Of a stretch of 64,000 bases of DNA, positions 33,793 through 40,567 are shown piece after piece. Location: NCBI GenBank assembly GCA_049516595.1, contig JBEKSY010000008.1, positions 1 to 64,000 on the forward strand, written 5' to 3'. Below the pieces are notes generated by a model. That model was not told where the DNA came from and ran no database searches. It saw nothing but the letters and a program-made list of their open reading frames with translations. The stretch comes from JBEKHT01 sp049516595 (GTDB lineage: Bacteria > Chloroflexota > Anaerolineae > Anaerolineales > RBG-16-64-43). How positions within the stretch are numbered: the first letter of the stretch is position 1; every line of letters starts with the position of its first letter. The position numbers were made by a program, and so were the translations under genes.

Positions 33793-34712
33793 ACTTGCCG
33801 ATTGAAACAGAGCATCTCGGGAAACGCTACGGAGACGTGGCTGCCGTCCAAGATCTCTCCTTGCGGGTGGCTCAGGGCGAAATCTACGCATTCCTGGGCC
33901 TGAACGGTGCAGGGAAAACGACCACGATCCGCATGCTGTTGGGGATGATCAAGCCCGCCACCGGATCTGCCAAGGTGCTCCAAACCAGGGTTCGAATGGG
34001 CAGGCGGGAGCCCTGGGCTTCGGTCGGTTACTTGGTGGAAATACCATACGCATACCCTGAGTTGAGCGTCTACGAGAACCTGGAGGTCGCCCGCCGCTTG
34101 CATCCGGGCACTGCACCTGAGGCCGTTGGGCGAATCATCGAACGCTTGGGGCTGGCAGCTTACGCCGACCGTCGGGCCGGCACGCTCTCGCAGGGCAATG
34201 CGCAGCGGCTCGGGTTGGCCAAAGCCCTGCTGCATGATCCCAAGTTGCTCATTCTGGATGAGCCGGCCAACGGTCTCGACCCGGCCGGGATTGTTGAGAT
34301 CCGATCTCTCCTGCTCGAGCTCACTCGCGAAAGGGGAGTGACGGTTTTCATGTCGAGCCATATCCTCGCCGAAGTGTCTCGCCTTGCCCAACGCATCGGG
34401 ATCATCCACGAAGGCCGCCTACTCCAGGAACTCGACATCGATGATTTGGAGCGGAACCGGCGTAGGCGGCTCCTGCTTCGGGCACGGGACGTTGATGCGG
34501 CCCGTCGGGTGTTGTCGGCCGCCGGGCAGCCGATCGAAGTCCTACCGGACGGCACCATTGAGCTGAGGGATCCTTCTTCTGTCGATCGTCCGGATGAAGT
34601 CAATCGCCTGCTGGTGCAGGCTGGCGTCCCGCCCACGCAATTGATGGTGGAGGAGGAGAATCTAGAGCAGTATTTCCTCAGGCTGGTAGGTTTGGGTGGA
34701 GATGCGAGATGA
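33789..34712 (+). CDS. ABC transporter ATP-binding protein (BcrA-like)
   Basis: Encodes 307 residues. The ATPase domain (about 1-220) has Walker A (LGLNGAGKTTTIRMLLG), a signature read as LSQGNAQRLGLAKAL with Asn in place of the usual Gln, Walker B (LLILDEPANGLDPAGI) and the switch His (FMSSHILAEV). The C-terminal about 85 residues resemble the accessory domain of the BcrA/lantibiotic-resistance group. With the downstream permease it forms a two-gene ABC-2 exporter. ATG 33789 overlaps the tetR stop. Confidence 0.92.
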   Translation: MNLPIETEHLGKRYGDVAAVQDLSLRVAQGEIYAFLGLNGAGKTTTIRMLLGMIKPATGSAKVLQTRVRMGRREPWASVGYLVEIPYAYPELSVYENLEVARRLHPGTAPEAVGRIIERLGLAAYADRRAGTLSQGNAQRLGLAKALLHDPKLLILDEPANGLDPAGIVEIRSLLLELTRERGVTVFMSSHILAEVSRLAQRIGIIHEGRLLQELDIDDLERNRRRRLLLRARDVDAARRVLSAAGQPIEVLPDGTIELRDPSSVDRPDEVNRLLVQAGVPPTQLMVEEENLEQYFLRLVGLGGDAR

Positions 34713-35488
34713 ATCACATCTCGGATATGGTTTGGATAGAGTCACGCAAGGCAATCCGCTCCAAGATGCCTCTGTTCACAGCCCTGGGGTCACTGCTCAT
34801 GCCTCTGGGAATAGGATTCTTGGTATTCCTCGCTAAGAACCCTGAGCTTTCACGAAACCTTGGCCTCGTCGGCACCAAGGCCAACCTGACAGCATACTAC
34901 GCAACGGATTGGCCATCCTACCTGGGATTGTTTGCCGAGATTATTGCGGCAGCCGGTTTCTTTCTGTTCGTCCTGATCATCAGCTGGGTGTTTGGCCGCG
35001 AATTCGCCGATCGTACCCTGAAAGACATGCTAGCAGTTCCAGTGTCGCGGTCGAGCATTCTCCTGGCGAAATTTGTCGTGGTCGGACTCTGCTCCGGCGT
35101 GCTGACGATGGGCATCTTCAGCCTCGGCCTCGTTATGGGTGCAATCGTCAAGCTCCCACATGGATCGATTGGCGTTGTTCTGCAAGGCGCCGGCAGCGTC
35201 GTGATAACGGCCTGCCTGGTATTTGCGGTCGTTGTGCCATTCGCGCTCCTCGCCAGCGTGGGACGGGGTTACCTATTACCCCTCGGAGCCGCGATTCTCG
35301 CGCTGATCATGGCAAACTTGCTGATGATAGCTGGGTGGGGTGATTACTACCCATGGGGCATTCCAGGCATATATGCACAGGGAAAGAACTCCCTGCCACC
35401 GATCAGCTACGTGATTGTGATCTTGACCGGACTGGCAGGAATGATCGGAACCTACTTGTGGTGGAAGTATGCCGATCAGAACAGTTAG
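34709..35488 (+). CDS. ABC-2 type transporter permease
   Basis: Encodes 259 residues with six predicted membrane helices (e.g. LFTALGSLLMPLGIGFLVFL, IIAAAGFFLFVLIISWVFG, VVVPFALLASVG). The cytoplasmic segment GREFADRTLKDMLAVPVSRSSILLAKFVVV is the typical coupling region of BcrB-like permeases. The ATG overlaps the ATPase stop by 4 nt. Substrate unknown; TetR control suggests drug or antibiotic export. Confidence 0.88.
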   Translation: MNHISDMVWIESRKAIRSKMPLFTALGSLLMPLGIGFLVFLAKNPELSRNLGLVGTKANLTAYYATDWPSYLGLFAEIIAAAGFFLFVLIISWVFGREFADRTLKDMLAVPVSRSSILLAKFVVVGLCSGVLTMGIFSLGLVMGAIVKLPHGSIGVVLQGAGSVVITACLVFAVVVPFALLASVGRGYLLPLGAAILALIMANLLMIAGWGDYYPWGIPGIYAQGKNSLPPISYVIVILTGLAGMIGTYLWWKYADQNS

Positions 35489-35657
35489 ACACGTGGGACC
35501 CCAAGCAACAAAATGATGACCGCAGGCGACAACCTGCAAGGTGACCCTGGCGAACAAACCGGGTGCCCATTTTCCGATGGCTGGAACAAGGACCCTGCAA
35601 GAAGGACCTCAAGGATCGATCGCAAAATTCCGTCTTCGAGGTAGCTCCACCGGTCAA

Positions 35658-35682
35658 ACAAAAAAAATGCCCCGTTCGGGGC
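35658..35682 (-). terminator. Intrinsic terminator beyond the left tRNA-like end
   Basis: Read on the minus strand, GCCCC pairs with GGGGC over a short loop (35682-35669) and is followed by A then eight T residues. It sits 4 nt after the 3' end of the tRNA-like sequence, as expected for the original terminator of the split tRNA-Thr gene. Confidence 0.7.
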
Positions 35683-35685
35683 AGG

Positions 35686-35740
35686 AGCCACGGAAGGGAA
35701 TCGAACCCTTAACCGCTTCGCTTACGAAGCGAAACGTGGC
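35686..35740 (-). tRNA. tRNA-Thr(CGU)-like sequence without a D-arm (displaced 3' half)
   Basis: On the minus strand, 35740-35686 folds as an acceptor GCCACG/CGTGGC, an anticodon arm TTCGC-TTCGTAA-GCGAA with anticodon CGT, and a T-arm AAGGG-TTCGATT-CCCTT. The D-arm is absent. The 3' part matches the 3' half of the intact tRNA-Thr at 47360-47432. The best reading is the original tRNA 3' half, displaced to the left end when the element integrated. A functional D-armless tRNA is unlikely in bacteria. Confidence 0.55.
35718..35732. repeat. Left attachment-site core (attL)
   Basis: TCGCTTACGAAGCGA, the tRNA-Thr anticodon arm, is identical to 47391-47405. Outside the core, matches to the right copy continue leftward through the T-arm with several differences, as expected for a displaced tRNA 3' half. 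Confidence 0.75.
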
Positions 35741-36092
35741 TCGGGGAAGAAGGCGCTTTGATTCGCCTGCAAACTTGAGCTCTCGCCGACTGCGTTACGT
35801 CCAGGCAATCGGCGTCCGAAGGATGCGAGTCTACTCCTCGAGTTTCCCCTTGGCAAATTCGCAGGAGCCCCTACACCACTGAGGCCACTCCACAGAACAT
35901 AGGGTCGGTCCGGGGCGTTGAAATTCGACTCGATTATTTTGTGCCCCTGGCCATTCTGGGGATCCCGGAGAGAGGGACAGAAGCGGATTCTGAATCCTCG
36001 GCCAGGCGCGATCCTCGCCTTACCCCCCTGCCCTTTGAGGCAATCGGCCGTGAGGTGCCTCCGACGAGTGCGTTACGCCATTGGGGAACACG
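35741..36092. other. Left end of the element; gene-free but possibly structured RNA
   Basis: No gene. Read on the minus strand, 35900-35741 has several good pairings: GCCTC/GGGGC in a D-arm-like loop, CCGATTGC/GCAGTCGG with one wobble, a GAGTAGACTC hairpin, and CCTGC/GCAGG further apart. It ends in the tRNA-like segment and terminator. It could be a non-coding RNA or just integrase arm sites. Confidence 0.25.
36069..36077 (+). repeat. TGCGTTACG motif (one of several in the element)
   Basis: The 9-mer recurs at 35791, 36069, 36196 (inside a palindrome) and 41605, with TGCGTTACA at 43500. All read on the plus strand, all are intergenic, and three are beside terminator-like hairpins. Confidence 0.5.
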
Positions 36093-36118
36093 AAAGGCCA
36101 CCTGCAGGGGTGGCCTTT
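36093..36118 (+). terminator. Intrinsic terminator at the element's left end
   Basis: AAAGGCCACC (36093-36102) pairs exactly with GGTGGCCTTT (36109-36118) over a 6-nt loop, followed by CTTC. It would insulate the element's early promoter from transcription coming from the left. Confidence 0.65.
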
Positions 36119-36193
36119 CTTCGAGGGGGCGGGGCCAACCGTCCCTCTCGAACTTACGGTAGCACTTTGCGGATCCAAGGTCAACCGGGCTGG

Positions 36194-36213
36194 AGTGCGT
36201 TACGTAACGCACT
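36194..36213. promoter_or_regulatory. Perfect 20-bp palindrome before the early promoter
   Basis: AGTGCGTTACGTAACGCACT is fully self-complementary and contains the TGCGTTACG motif in both orientations. It ends 18 nt before the -35 of the element's main promoter, a good place for a regulator such as the AlpA-like protein or a phage activator to bind. Confidence 0.6.
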
Positions 36214-36231
36214 TTGCAACTGAGAAGGGGA

Positions 36232-36260
36232 TTGACAGGGCTTGACATGGGGTGTAACAT
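36232..36260 (+). promoter_or_regulatory. Main early promoter of the element
   Basis: Consensus TTGACA (36232-36237) and TAACAT (36255-36260) with 17-nt spacing. A second TTGACA overlaps at 36242-36247. It drives the run of overlapping genes starting at 36287. Confidence 0.7.
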
Positions 36261-36286
36261 GACGTTGCATGAGCAAAGGAGGAGCG

Positions 36287-36472
36287 ATGAGAGAGAACGC
36301 CTTGGACCTAATCAATCAGCTGGAGGCGGCGAAGATCGCCGGCGTCAATCGAATCACGATCTGGCGATGGGTGAAGACGGGCCGGCTCCAGGGTCATCGC
36401 ATCGCTGACCGTGTGTACTTCAGCCGTCGAGAGGTTGAGGCCTTGGCCGGAAAGCGAGGGGTGAAGCGTTGA
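36287..36472 (+). CDS. AlpA/excisionase-like helix-turn-helix protein
   Basis: Encodes 61 residues. The sequence EAAKIAGVNRITIWRWVKTGRLQGHRIADRVYFSRREVEALA is a winged MerR/excisionase-type HTH: recognition helix, then a wing carrying the RVYFSRREV motif. Such proteins are excisionases or activators of integrase and early genes in phages and satellites. ATG 36287 follows a strong AAGGAGG; the in-frame ATG at 36269 lacks one. It is the first gene of the early operon. Confidence 0.85.
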   Translation: MRENALDLINQLEAAKIAGVNRITIWRWVKTGRLQGHRIADRVYFSRREVEALAGKRGVKR

Positions 36473-36951
36473 GCTCAGAAAACGAAACCGCCCGGAGGAG
36501 CGACCCTCCCGGCGGCCAAGATGAGGAGCGAGCAACGGACCTCGACTCCAGAATAGCACATCCCCGCTTTGTGTCAACTTCATTGTCGCCAAAGGACTTG
36601 GATGAGCTCGAAAAGCGCGACAGGGCAATGTTGCGGCTCGGCATTGCGGCTGGCATCTGGAAAGACGTTAGAGACGCGCAGGAGCACTTCCCCGGCTTCC
36701 AGCTGAAGATCCCCTGGGTCGTTGCCGGCGAGGGGGGAGGGCTGCGGGTAGTCTGGATCCCCTTCGGCAAGCGCAAGGGCGGCCCGATACCGGCATCCCA
36801 GGCTCGTAAACTCGAAGTGGTTCAGGGTTGGCTCAAGGTGAAGGGGTCCAGGATCAAGGAAGTGTACTGCCTGAGCGTTCCAATCGACCCTAAGACTCTC
36901 GACCGCTGGGAGGTGGAGTTGCGGCAGAAAGGATTGTTACCGCCGGGGTGA
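36469..36951 (+). CDS. Element protein of unknown function
   Basis: Encodes 160 residues from TTG 36469, which overlaps the stop of the HTH gene. The first about 40 residues are charged and probably disordered (ETARRSDPPGGQDEERATDL). A helix follows (LSPKDLDELEKRDRAMLRLGIAAG), then a beta-rich part (FQLKIPWVVAGEGGGLRVVWIPF). No Cys motifs or membrane segments. I do not recognise it. Its position suggests a role in early control or replication. Confidence 0.7.
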   Translation: MSSENETARRSDPPGGQDEERATDLDSRIAHPRFVSTSLSPKDLDELEKRDRAMLRLGIAAGIWKDVRDAQEHFPGFQLKIPWVVAGEGGGLRVVWIPFGKRKGGPIPASQARKLEVVQGWLKVKGSRIKEVYCLSVPIDPKTLDRWEVELRQKGLLPPG

Positions 36952-37037
36952 AGTTGTGTCCAGTTATTCCCGCCGGGGAGTGCTACGTTGGAGCCTAGAG
37001 CAATCCAGGCTCTTTCTTTCGGCAAAAAGGAGGCACC

Positions 37038-37196
37038 GTGGAGAGCAAATCGAAGTTGCCCAATCCTGAATCTGGAGGGGTTGGCTCCCCCCCCAAGTAT
37101 CCGACCGCCAGCGGGTTGCTTGGACCTGGCTTTTTTGGCCCCCCGCCAGAGCGGCGCAGAAGGAAGCCGATCGCGAAGAAACCGGAGACAAAGTGA
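37038..37196 (+). CDS. Small basic protein (52 residues)
   Basis: Reads MESKSKLPNPESGGVG..., with a Gly/Pro/Phe-rich middle (ASGLLGPGFFGPPPE) and a basic C-terminus (RRRRKPIAKKPETK). GTG 37038 has an excellent AAGGAGG at 37027-37033, and its stop overlaps the GTG of the next gene, both strong signs of a real gene. Function unknown; the basic tail could bind nucleic acid. Confidence 0.6.
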   Translation: MESKSKLPNPESGGVGSPPKYPTASGLLGPGFFGPPPERRRRKPIAKKPETK

Positions 37197-37384
37197 CAAA
37201 CGATCCTCCCTTGGTCCCGCGTGTCATTGTGTACCTCAGCGACGATGAGCGATTGGCACTTCAACAACTTGCGGATCGTGAGATGCGGCCCCCGCGTGAC
37301 CAAGCACGACTCCTTGTCCGCACGGGGCTTGAGCAGGCCGGCGCTCTCCCGCCCTCGCAACCCGAGCGAAAGGGGAAGCCATGA
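37193..37384 (+). CDS. Small ribbon-helix-helix-like protein
   Basis: Encodes 63 residues. The core PRVIVYLSDDERLALQQLADREMRPPRDQARLLVRTGLEQAG has the strand-helix-helix pattern of Arc/CopG DNA-binding proteins. The start is GTG 37193, overlapping the previous stop. It may control copy number or repress the early operon. The stop overlaps the next ATG. Confidence 0.7.
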   Translation: MTNDPPLVPRVIVYLSDDERLALQQLADREMRPPRDQARLLVRTGLEQAGALPPSQPERKGKP

Positions 37385-38271
37385 TGCCACCCAAGCACAA
37401 GACCTCCATCCCGAATCTGGACGGTCGGTTCGGCATGGTTCCTCTGCCCGCCATACGGGACACGCGGATGACCTGGAAAGACCTCGCCGTGCTTATCGTC
37501 CTTTTCAGTCACCGACGGGCGAAAAAGAACGACCGTCGATTCGGCTACGCCTTCGCCTCTCAGGAAACGATCGCGTCAGAGATGGGCCTGCCGTCGGGGC
37601 ACTCCATCCTGGTATCCCTGGACAACCTAGAGTCTTCAGGCTGGATCCGGCGAGCGTCACGGTTTGAGATAGATCCTGACTTTCGGGGCAATCCCAAAGC
37701 TCGTGCTTATGAGGTCGCCTGGGAAGCGCGTGAGGACTGGGCTGAACGGGCTCGCAAGGCTCAGAACGCACGGCGCGAGAGCTGGAGAGAACGACGGTGT
37801 GGAAGTGCCAATAATGTGACTTCTACATCCGACGAACCGGCTTGTGGAAGTGCCAATCCTGTGACTTCCAGAAGTGCCATTGATGTGACTTCGGATGTGC
37901 CAATTGTGGGACCAGAACTTAGTATTGATCAAAGTAGACGAGCAGACCCCGTCAACCGAATGACGGGTGGGGCTCAGGATCGCCCCACTATCCCTGCCCT
38001 TCCGGTCAATGTCTCAGAAGTGCAAGAGCCGACCCTTCCAGAAGAGGAAGTGCCCCCAATCATTCTGGAAATCTCCGAAGCCCTCAGACCATACATCGAG
38101 GCGACTGACAAGCAACGGCTGGCCGTGGCAGGCGATCTATTTGGCTACTACGGCGTCACTCCGCAACAGATTGTCGACCTCCTCAAGAAAGAGCCCGCTC
38201 GGGTCGAGTGGAGGCGTGTCCTTTGGATTTTCTCGTGCCAGGGAGCTCATTCCGTTGAGGTGCGAAGATGA
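37381..38271 (+). CDS. Lambda-O-like replication initiator carrying its own origin
   Basis: Encodes 296 residues. Residues about 28-105 form a winged-helix domain of the phage replisome-organiser type (MTWKDLAVLIVLFSHRR, YAFASQETIASEMGLPSGHSILVSLDNLESSGWI). The middle (about 140-180) is a repetitive linker (CGSANNVTS, CGSANPVTS, RSAIDVTS) whose DNA forms three iterons. The C-terminal part (PPIILEISEALRPYIEATDKQRL) is helical and probably contacts a helicase or its loader. Architecture and iteron location match phage lambda O, where the origin lies inside the gene. ATG 37381 overlaps the previous stop. Confidence 0.82.
   Translation: MMPPKHKTSIPNLDGRFGMVPLPAIRDTRMTWKDLAVLIVLFSHRRAKKNDRRFGYAFASQETIASEMGLPSGHSILVSLDNLESSGWIRRASRFEIDPDFRGNPKARAYEVAWEAREDWAERARKAQNARRESWRERRCGSANNVTSTSDEPACGSANPVTSRSAIDVTSDVPIVGPELSIDQSRRADPVNRMTGGAQDRPTIPALPVNVSEVQEPTLPEEEVPPIILEISEALRPYIEATDKQRLAVAGDLFGYYGVTPQQIVDLLKKEPARVEWRRVLWIFSCQGAHSVEVRR
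37801..37893. repeat. Three 24-bp iterons, candidate replication origin
   Basis: Units at 37801-37824, 37846-37869 and 37870-37893 share GAAGTGCCA at one end and TGTGACTTC at the other, with 2-4 differences between copies. Each is itself an imperfect inverted repeat (GAAGT/ACTTC). A degenerate fourth copy may lie at 37894-37915. An A/T-rich stretch follows at about 37917-37938, as in lambda ori. Confidence 0.75.
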
Positions 38272-38828
38272 GGCAGATATGCGAGCACTGTGGCGGCCCA
38301 GGTCCGCTCGTCGATTCCAGCTCTCGCTTTTGCGCCTCCTGCCAGTCAAAGCGTGGGAAGTGCATCCTGAATTGCAAGTCGGGGAAGCGGTGCCGAAACT
38401 ACGCGGAGCCCGGTCATTCATTCTGCCGGTACCACTTGTGGCTCTGGCCAGGAGGGGCGTTTTTCGATCGGCTCGGGCAGAAACGGGAGGCTCCACAGAA
38501 GAGCGAGGCAGGCCAAGAAAGGGGAGCTGCCGTGAAAGACGAGCTTGCGTTCCTGAAACAGGACTTCGTGAAGATCGCCCTTCAGCGCGATGCGGAAGCC
38601 TTCGACATCGCACGAGGCCTCAAGCCTCAGAAGAGTGGGCCACGGACGGAAGAGGACTACGCGGGAAAGGTCGCCTGCCGGTGTGACTGTTGCGGAATCA
38701 CGTTGCTGATTGAGCCCCCTGCCCCTGGAGCGTTCCAGACTTGCCCTGCCTGCGGATGGTGCATGCATCCGCCGCAGGGGCCAAATGAGAGGCGGGCGGT
38801 CTTGCCAATGGGGAAAATCGATGAGTGA
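38268..38828 (+). CDS. Cysteine-rich, multi-zinc-ribbon protein
   Basis: Encodes 186 residues. The N-terminus has a treble-clef/ribbon array (CEHCGG, CASCQ, CILNC, CRNY, FCRYH). A charged coiled helix follows (about 85-135: KDELAFLKQDFVKIALQRDAEAFDIA). The C-terminus has a second ribbon (CRCDCCG and CPACGWC). It follows the replication gene directly with a 4-nt overlap, the place of lambda P or a primase-accessory gene, so a replication role is possible. No catalytic motif is seen. Confidence 0.72.
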   Translation: MRQICEHCGGPGPLVDSSSRFCASCQSKRGKCILNCKSGKRCRNYAEPGHSFCRYHLWLWPGGAFFDRLGQKREAPQKSEAGQERGAAVKDELAFLKQDFVKIALQRDAEAFDIARGLKPQKSGPRTEEDYAGKVACRCDCCGITLLIEPPAPGAFQTCPACGWCMHPPQGPNERRAVLPMGKIDE

Positions 38829-38973
38829 CGAAATCCGGGACGTTCAGGCTTTGCAGCCGCAAGAAAAACCGTCGAAAACGGTGGCGAGGTTCAAGCCTGG
38901 CGGATTGGGTGGTCCAGATCGCCTACGTCACTCGTTTCGCCAGAAGATGCTCTTGGCGCTTCGGAGGAATTGA
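38821..38973 (+). CDS. Small phage-type protein with RFKPGG motif
   Basis: Encodes 50 residues: an N-terminal tail, then KTVARFKPGGLGGPDRLRHSF and RQKMLLALRRN. The RFKPG-type motif recalls short N-terminal parts of phage proteins in the DUF5681 group, which continue with a helical part like the product of the next frame. The ATG overlaps the previous stop by 8 nt, and its stop overlaps TTG 38970. It may be the first half of one protein split by a one-base shift. Confidence 0.5.
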   Translation: MSDEIRDVQALQPQEKPSKTVARFKPGGLGGPDRLRHSFRQKMLLALRRN

Positions 38974-39410
38974 CTCTCGAAGACTGGCGGGTGATCTGCA
39001 AGCATGCGATTGGCCAGGCGCGGAGGGGCAACGCATCGGCGCGATCGTGGCTAAGTCACTACGTGCTTGGTCCAGCCGAGCTTCTGCTTGCCGAGGGCCC
39101 GGAGGGCGAAAGCGTGGGCTGGGGGCGCATACAGCTGCGCGAGATCACTGTCCGCCTTCCCGAGTCCGTGGTCACGGCCCGCGAGGCAGCCGAGCGCGAA
39201 CGAGCAGCCCAGGCAGACCGCTTGCCTGTCGAGCAAGTGGACCTGGAAAAGGGCAAGAGCGACGAAGGCGAGCACGTGGAGAGCGAACGGGAACGGCTTG
39301 AGCGGATGCAAAAGAGCCGCGAAAAAGGCATTCTTCAGCCGCAAGAGGGCCAGGGGCCAGCGTTTGACGGCCAGGACGCGATAGAGCGGCTTGGACGATG
39401 GCAACGATAG
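38970..39410 (+). CDS. Phage-type helical protein
   Basis: Encodes 146 residues from TTG 38970. The start, TLEDWRVICKHAIGQARRGNASARSWLSHYVLGPAE, matches a recurring phage pattern (DW..I..KA..QA..G...AR.WL..YLLG). The rest is a charged coiled-coil-like tail (EAAERERAAQADRLPVEQVDLEKG, ERERLERMQKSREK). Together with the preceding 50-residue frame it would make a standard-length protein. Function unknown; a small-terminase or scaffold role is only a guess. Confidence 0.65.
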   Translation: MTLEDWRVICKHAIGQARRGNASARSWLSHYVLGPAELLLAEGPEGESVGWGRIQLREITVRLPESVVTAREAAERERAAQADRLPVEQVDLEKGKSDEGEHVESERERLERMQKSREKGILQPQEGQGPAFDGQDAIERLGRWQR

Positions 39411-39436
39411 GCAAGTGGTTTCCACGAGGAGGCACG

Positions 39437-39631
39437 ATGAGCGACAAGAAAGTTCAGCCGGATCGCGTTGTGGATCCTGCAGCTGGTACGCCGAAGCCGC
39501 TGCCGACTGACGCGGCGGGGAACGCACAGACGATTTCGATCCCGAGGGAAGGGATCAAGGAAGTCAAGCCGCCGGCGCAGCAAGGACCGACCCGCGAGGG
39601 TGGGCCCATTTCGAGTTCAGAGGAGGCGTGA
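39437..39631 (+). CDS. Small proline/charged protein (64 residues)
   Basis: Reads SDKKVQPDRVVDPAAGTPKP and continues with PTREGGPISSSEEA, probably unfolded. ATG 39437 has a GAGGAGG sequence 6 nt upstream; an earlier in-frame ATG at 39398 lies inside the previous gene. Its stop touches the next start. No homology recognised. Likely a small phage accessory protein. Confidence 0.5.
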   Translation: MSDKKVQPDRVVDPAAGTPKPLPTDAAGNAQTISIPREGIKEVKPPAQQGPTREGGPISSSEEA

Positions 39632-39846
39632 TGAGCAGCAACCCCCATGTAACCCCGGACGAGACGTCCAGTACGACTTCAACGTCCCCCAGCACGAGTT
39701 CGCCAACCAGCCCGGCAACCCGAACGCCGCCGGTGAGCTCGCCAAGCACAAGCTCGCCGTCCCGGATTTCGATCGGCAAGGAGCGCGTGAAGGCTCTGCC
39801 TGCAGACCCGTCACCCCTGGACGTTCCCAGGCCCGACAAGGATTAG
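39631..39846 (+). CDS. Ser/Thr/Pro-rich small protein, reading frame uncertain
   Basis: The frame from ATG 39631 (or GTG 39628) gives 71 residues, very rich in Ser, Thr and Pro and ending KERVKALPADPSPLDVPRPDKD, with its stop just before the next Shine-Dalgarno. The -1 frame across 39660-39780 reads more like a normal protein (VQYDFNVPQHEFANQPGNPN, then ELAKHKLAVPDFD). Either the gene is truly low-complexity, or two compensating shifts hide the real protein. Confidence 0.4.
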   Translation: MSSNPHVTPDETSSTTSTSPSTSSPTSPATRTPPVSSPSTSSPSRISIGKERVKALPADPSPLDVPRPDKD

Positions 39847-39854
39847 GAGGAGGC

Positions 39855-40565
39855 ATGGCCACATCACGAGCAGGGCTCGACCAGCAATTCAGCGCGTTGC
39901 TTGAGAAAGTGCAATCGCCCGCGAGGCCGACGAAGGCGAGCGGCAAGGCCAGCTCGCCAGAAGAGCAGGAGCTGGAGCGAAAGCAGAAGCTGGAGCGCGA
40001 AGTCGAGAAGGCAAGAACGCGCTTGGACAAGGCACGCAGCGTTTGCTAGGCCAGCTCCGATTCGATCCATGCCTTGGAGAAGGAGCTCGCGGCCGTGACT
40101 GGCCAGCTTGCAGCGGGCAAGGCGAAGGTAGAGGCGACCGGGCTGCTTGAGGCGCGCACGAGCCTGGAGCATCGGATCGAAGCGGAGCGATCTGAGCTTG
40201 TCCTGCTCACGGCCCAAGTCCGAGAGGCCGAAGAGGCTTACCAGCTTCCATACCTTGAGTTGGCGACTATCCGCTGCCGTCGCGATGTCCGCGAGGCCCA
40301 GGCGCAACTCGCCGCAGCGTTGAAGCATCACGCAGATGCTCTGACCGCGGCGGAGGAAAGCGCAATCGAGGCCGCTCGCCTCACCTTGAGAGTCAGAAGC
40401 GCTGCCGCCGCGTTGGCCGGGCTGTCTGGAGCTCCAGCGCCCTCGTCACAGGGCACAGCGGGTGAAGTCCTCCAGATCTTACGCCTGGCCCGAGGCTTCG
40501 ACGCCACCAGCTGGGACCTGCCGGCTGGTTTGCGGCGGCAAATACTTTTGTTGGTGGGAGCGTAA
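39855..40565 (+). pseudogene. Coiled-coil protein interrupted by an in-frame TAG
   Basis: One frame of 236 codons, broken by TAG at 40047-40049. Before the stop: LDQQFSALLEKVQSP and EEQELERKQKLEREVEKARTRLDKARSVC. After it: SDSIHALEKELAAVTGQLAAG, then further long helices to the end at 40565. Heptads continue across the stop, and a CAG-to-TAG change would explain it. ATG 39855 follows TAGGAGGAGG. A long coiled coil directly before a prohead-protease-like gene could be a scaffold-type protein. Confidence 0.65.
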
Positions 40566-40567
40566 CC

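Noticed and set aside
35541..35882. 113-codon plus-strand frame containing a GIEPLT-like segment
   Set aside because: This is the well-known spurious translation across the antisense of a tRNA T-arm.
35686..35900. tmRNA at the left end of the element
   Set aside because: The T-arm and terminator fit, but no tag reading frame ending in a hydrophobic degron, no matching 5' acceptor strand, and the length is too short.
37801..37893. CRISPR array
   Set aside because: The three 24-bp repeats are inside a coding sequence, two are directly adjacent without spacer, and no cas gene is present.
38825..39301. Arg-rich 158-codon frame
   Set aside because: It overlaps two better-supported frames, is highly basic and low in complexity, and lacks a ribosome site.
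32494..40049. TAG as a sense codon (two in-frame ambers)
   Set aside because: Many intact genes here end in TAG (pth, the kinase, FHA gene, caspase), so TAG is a normal stop.
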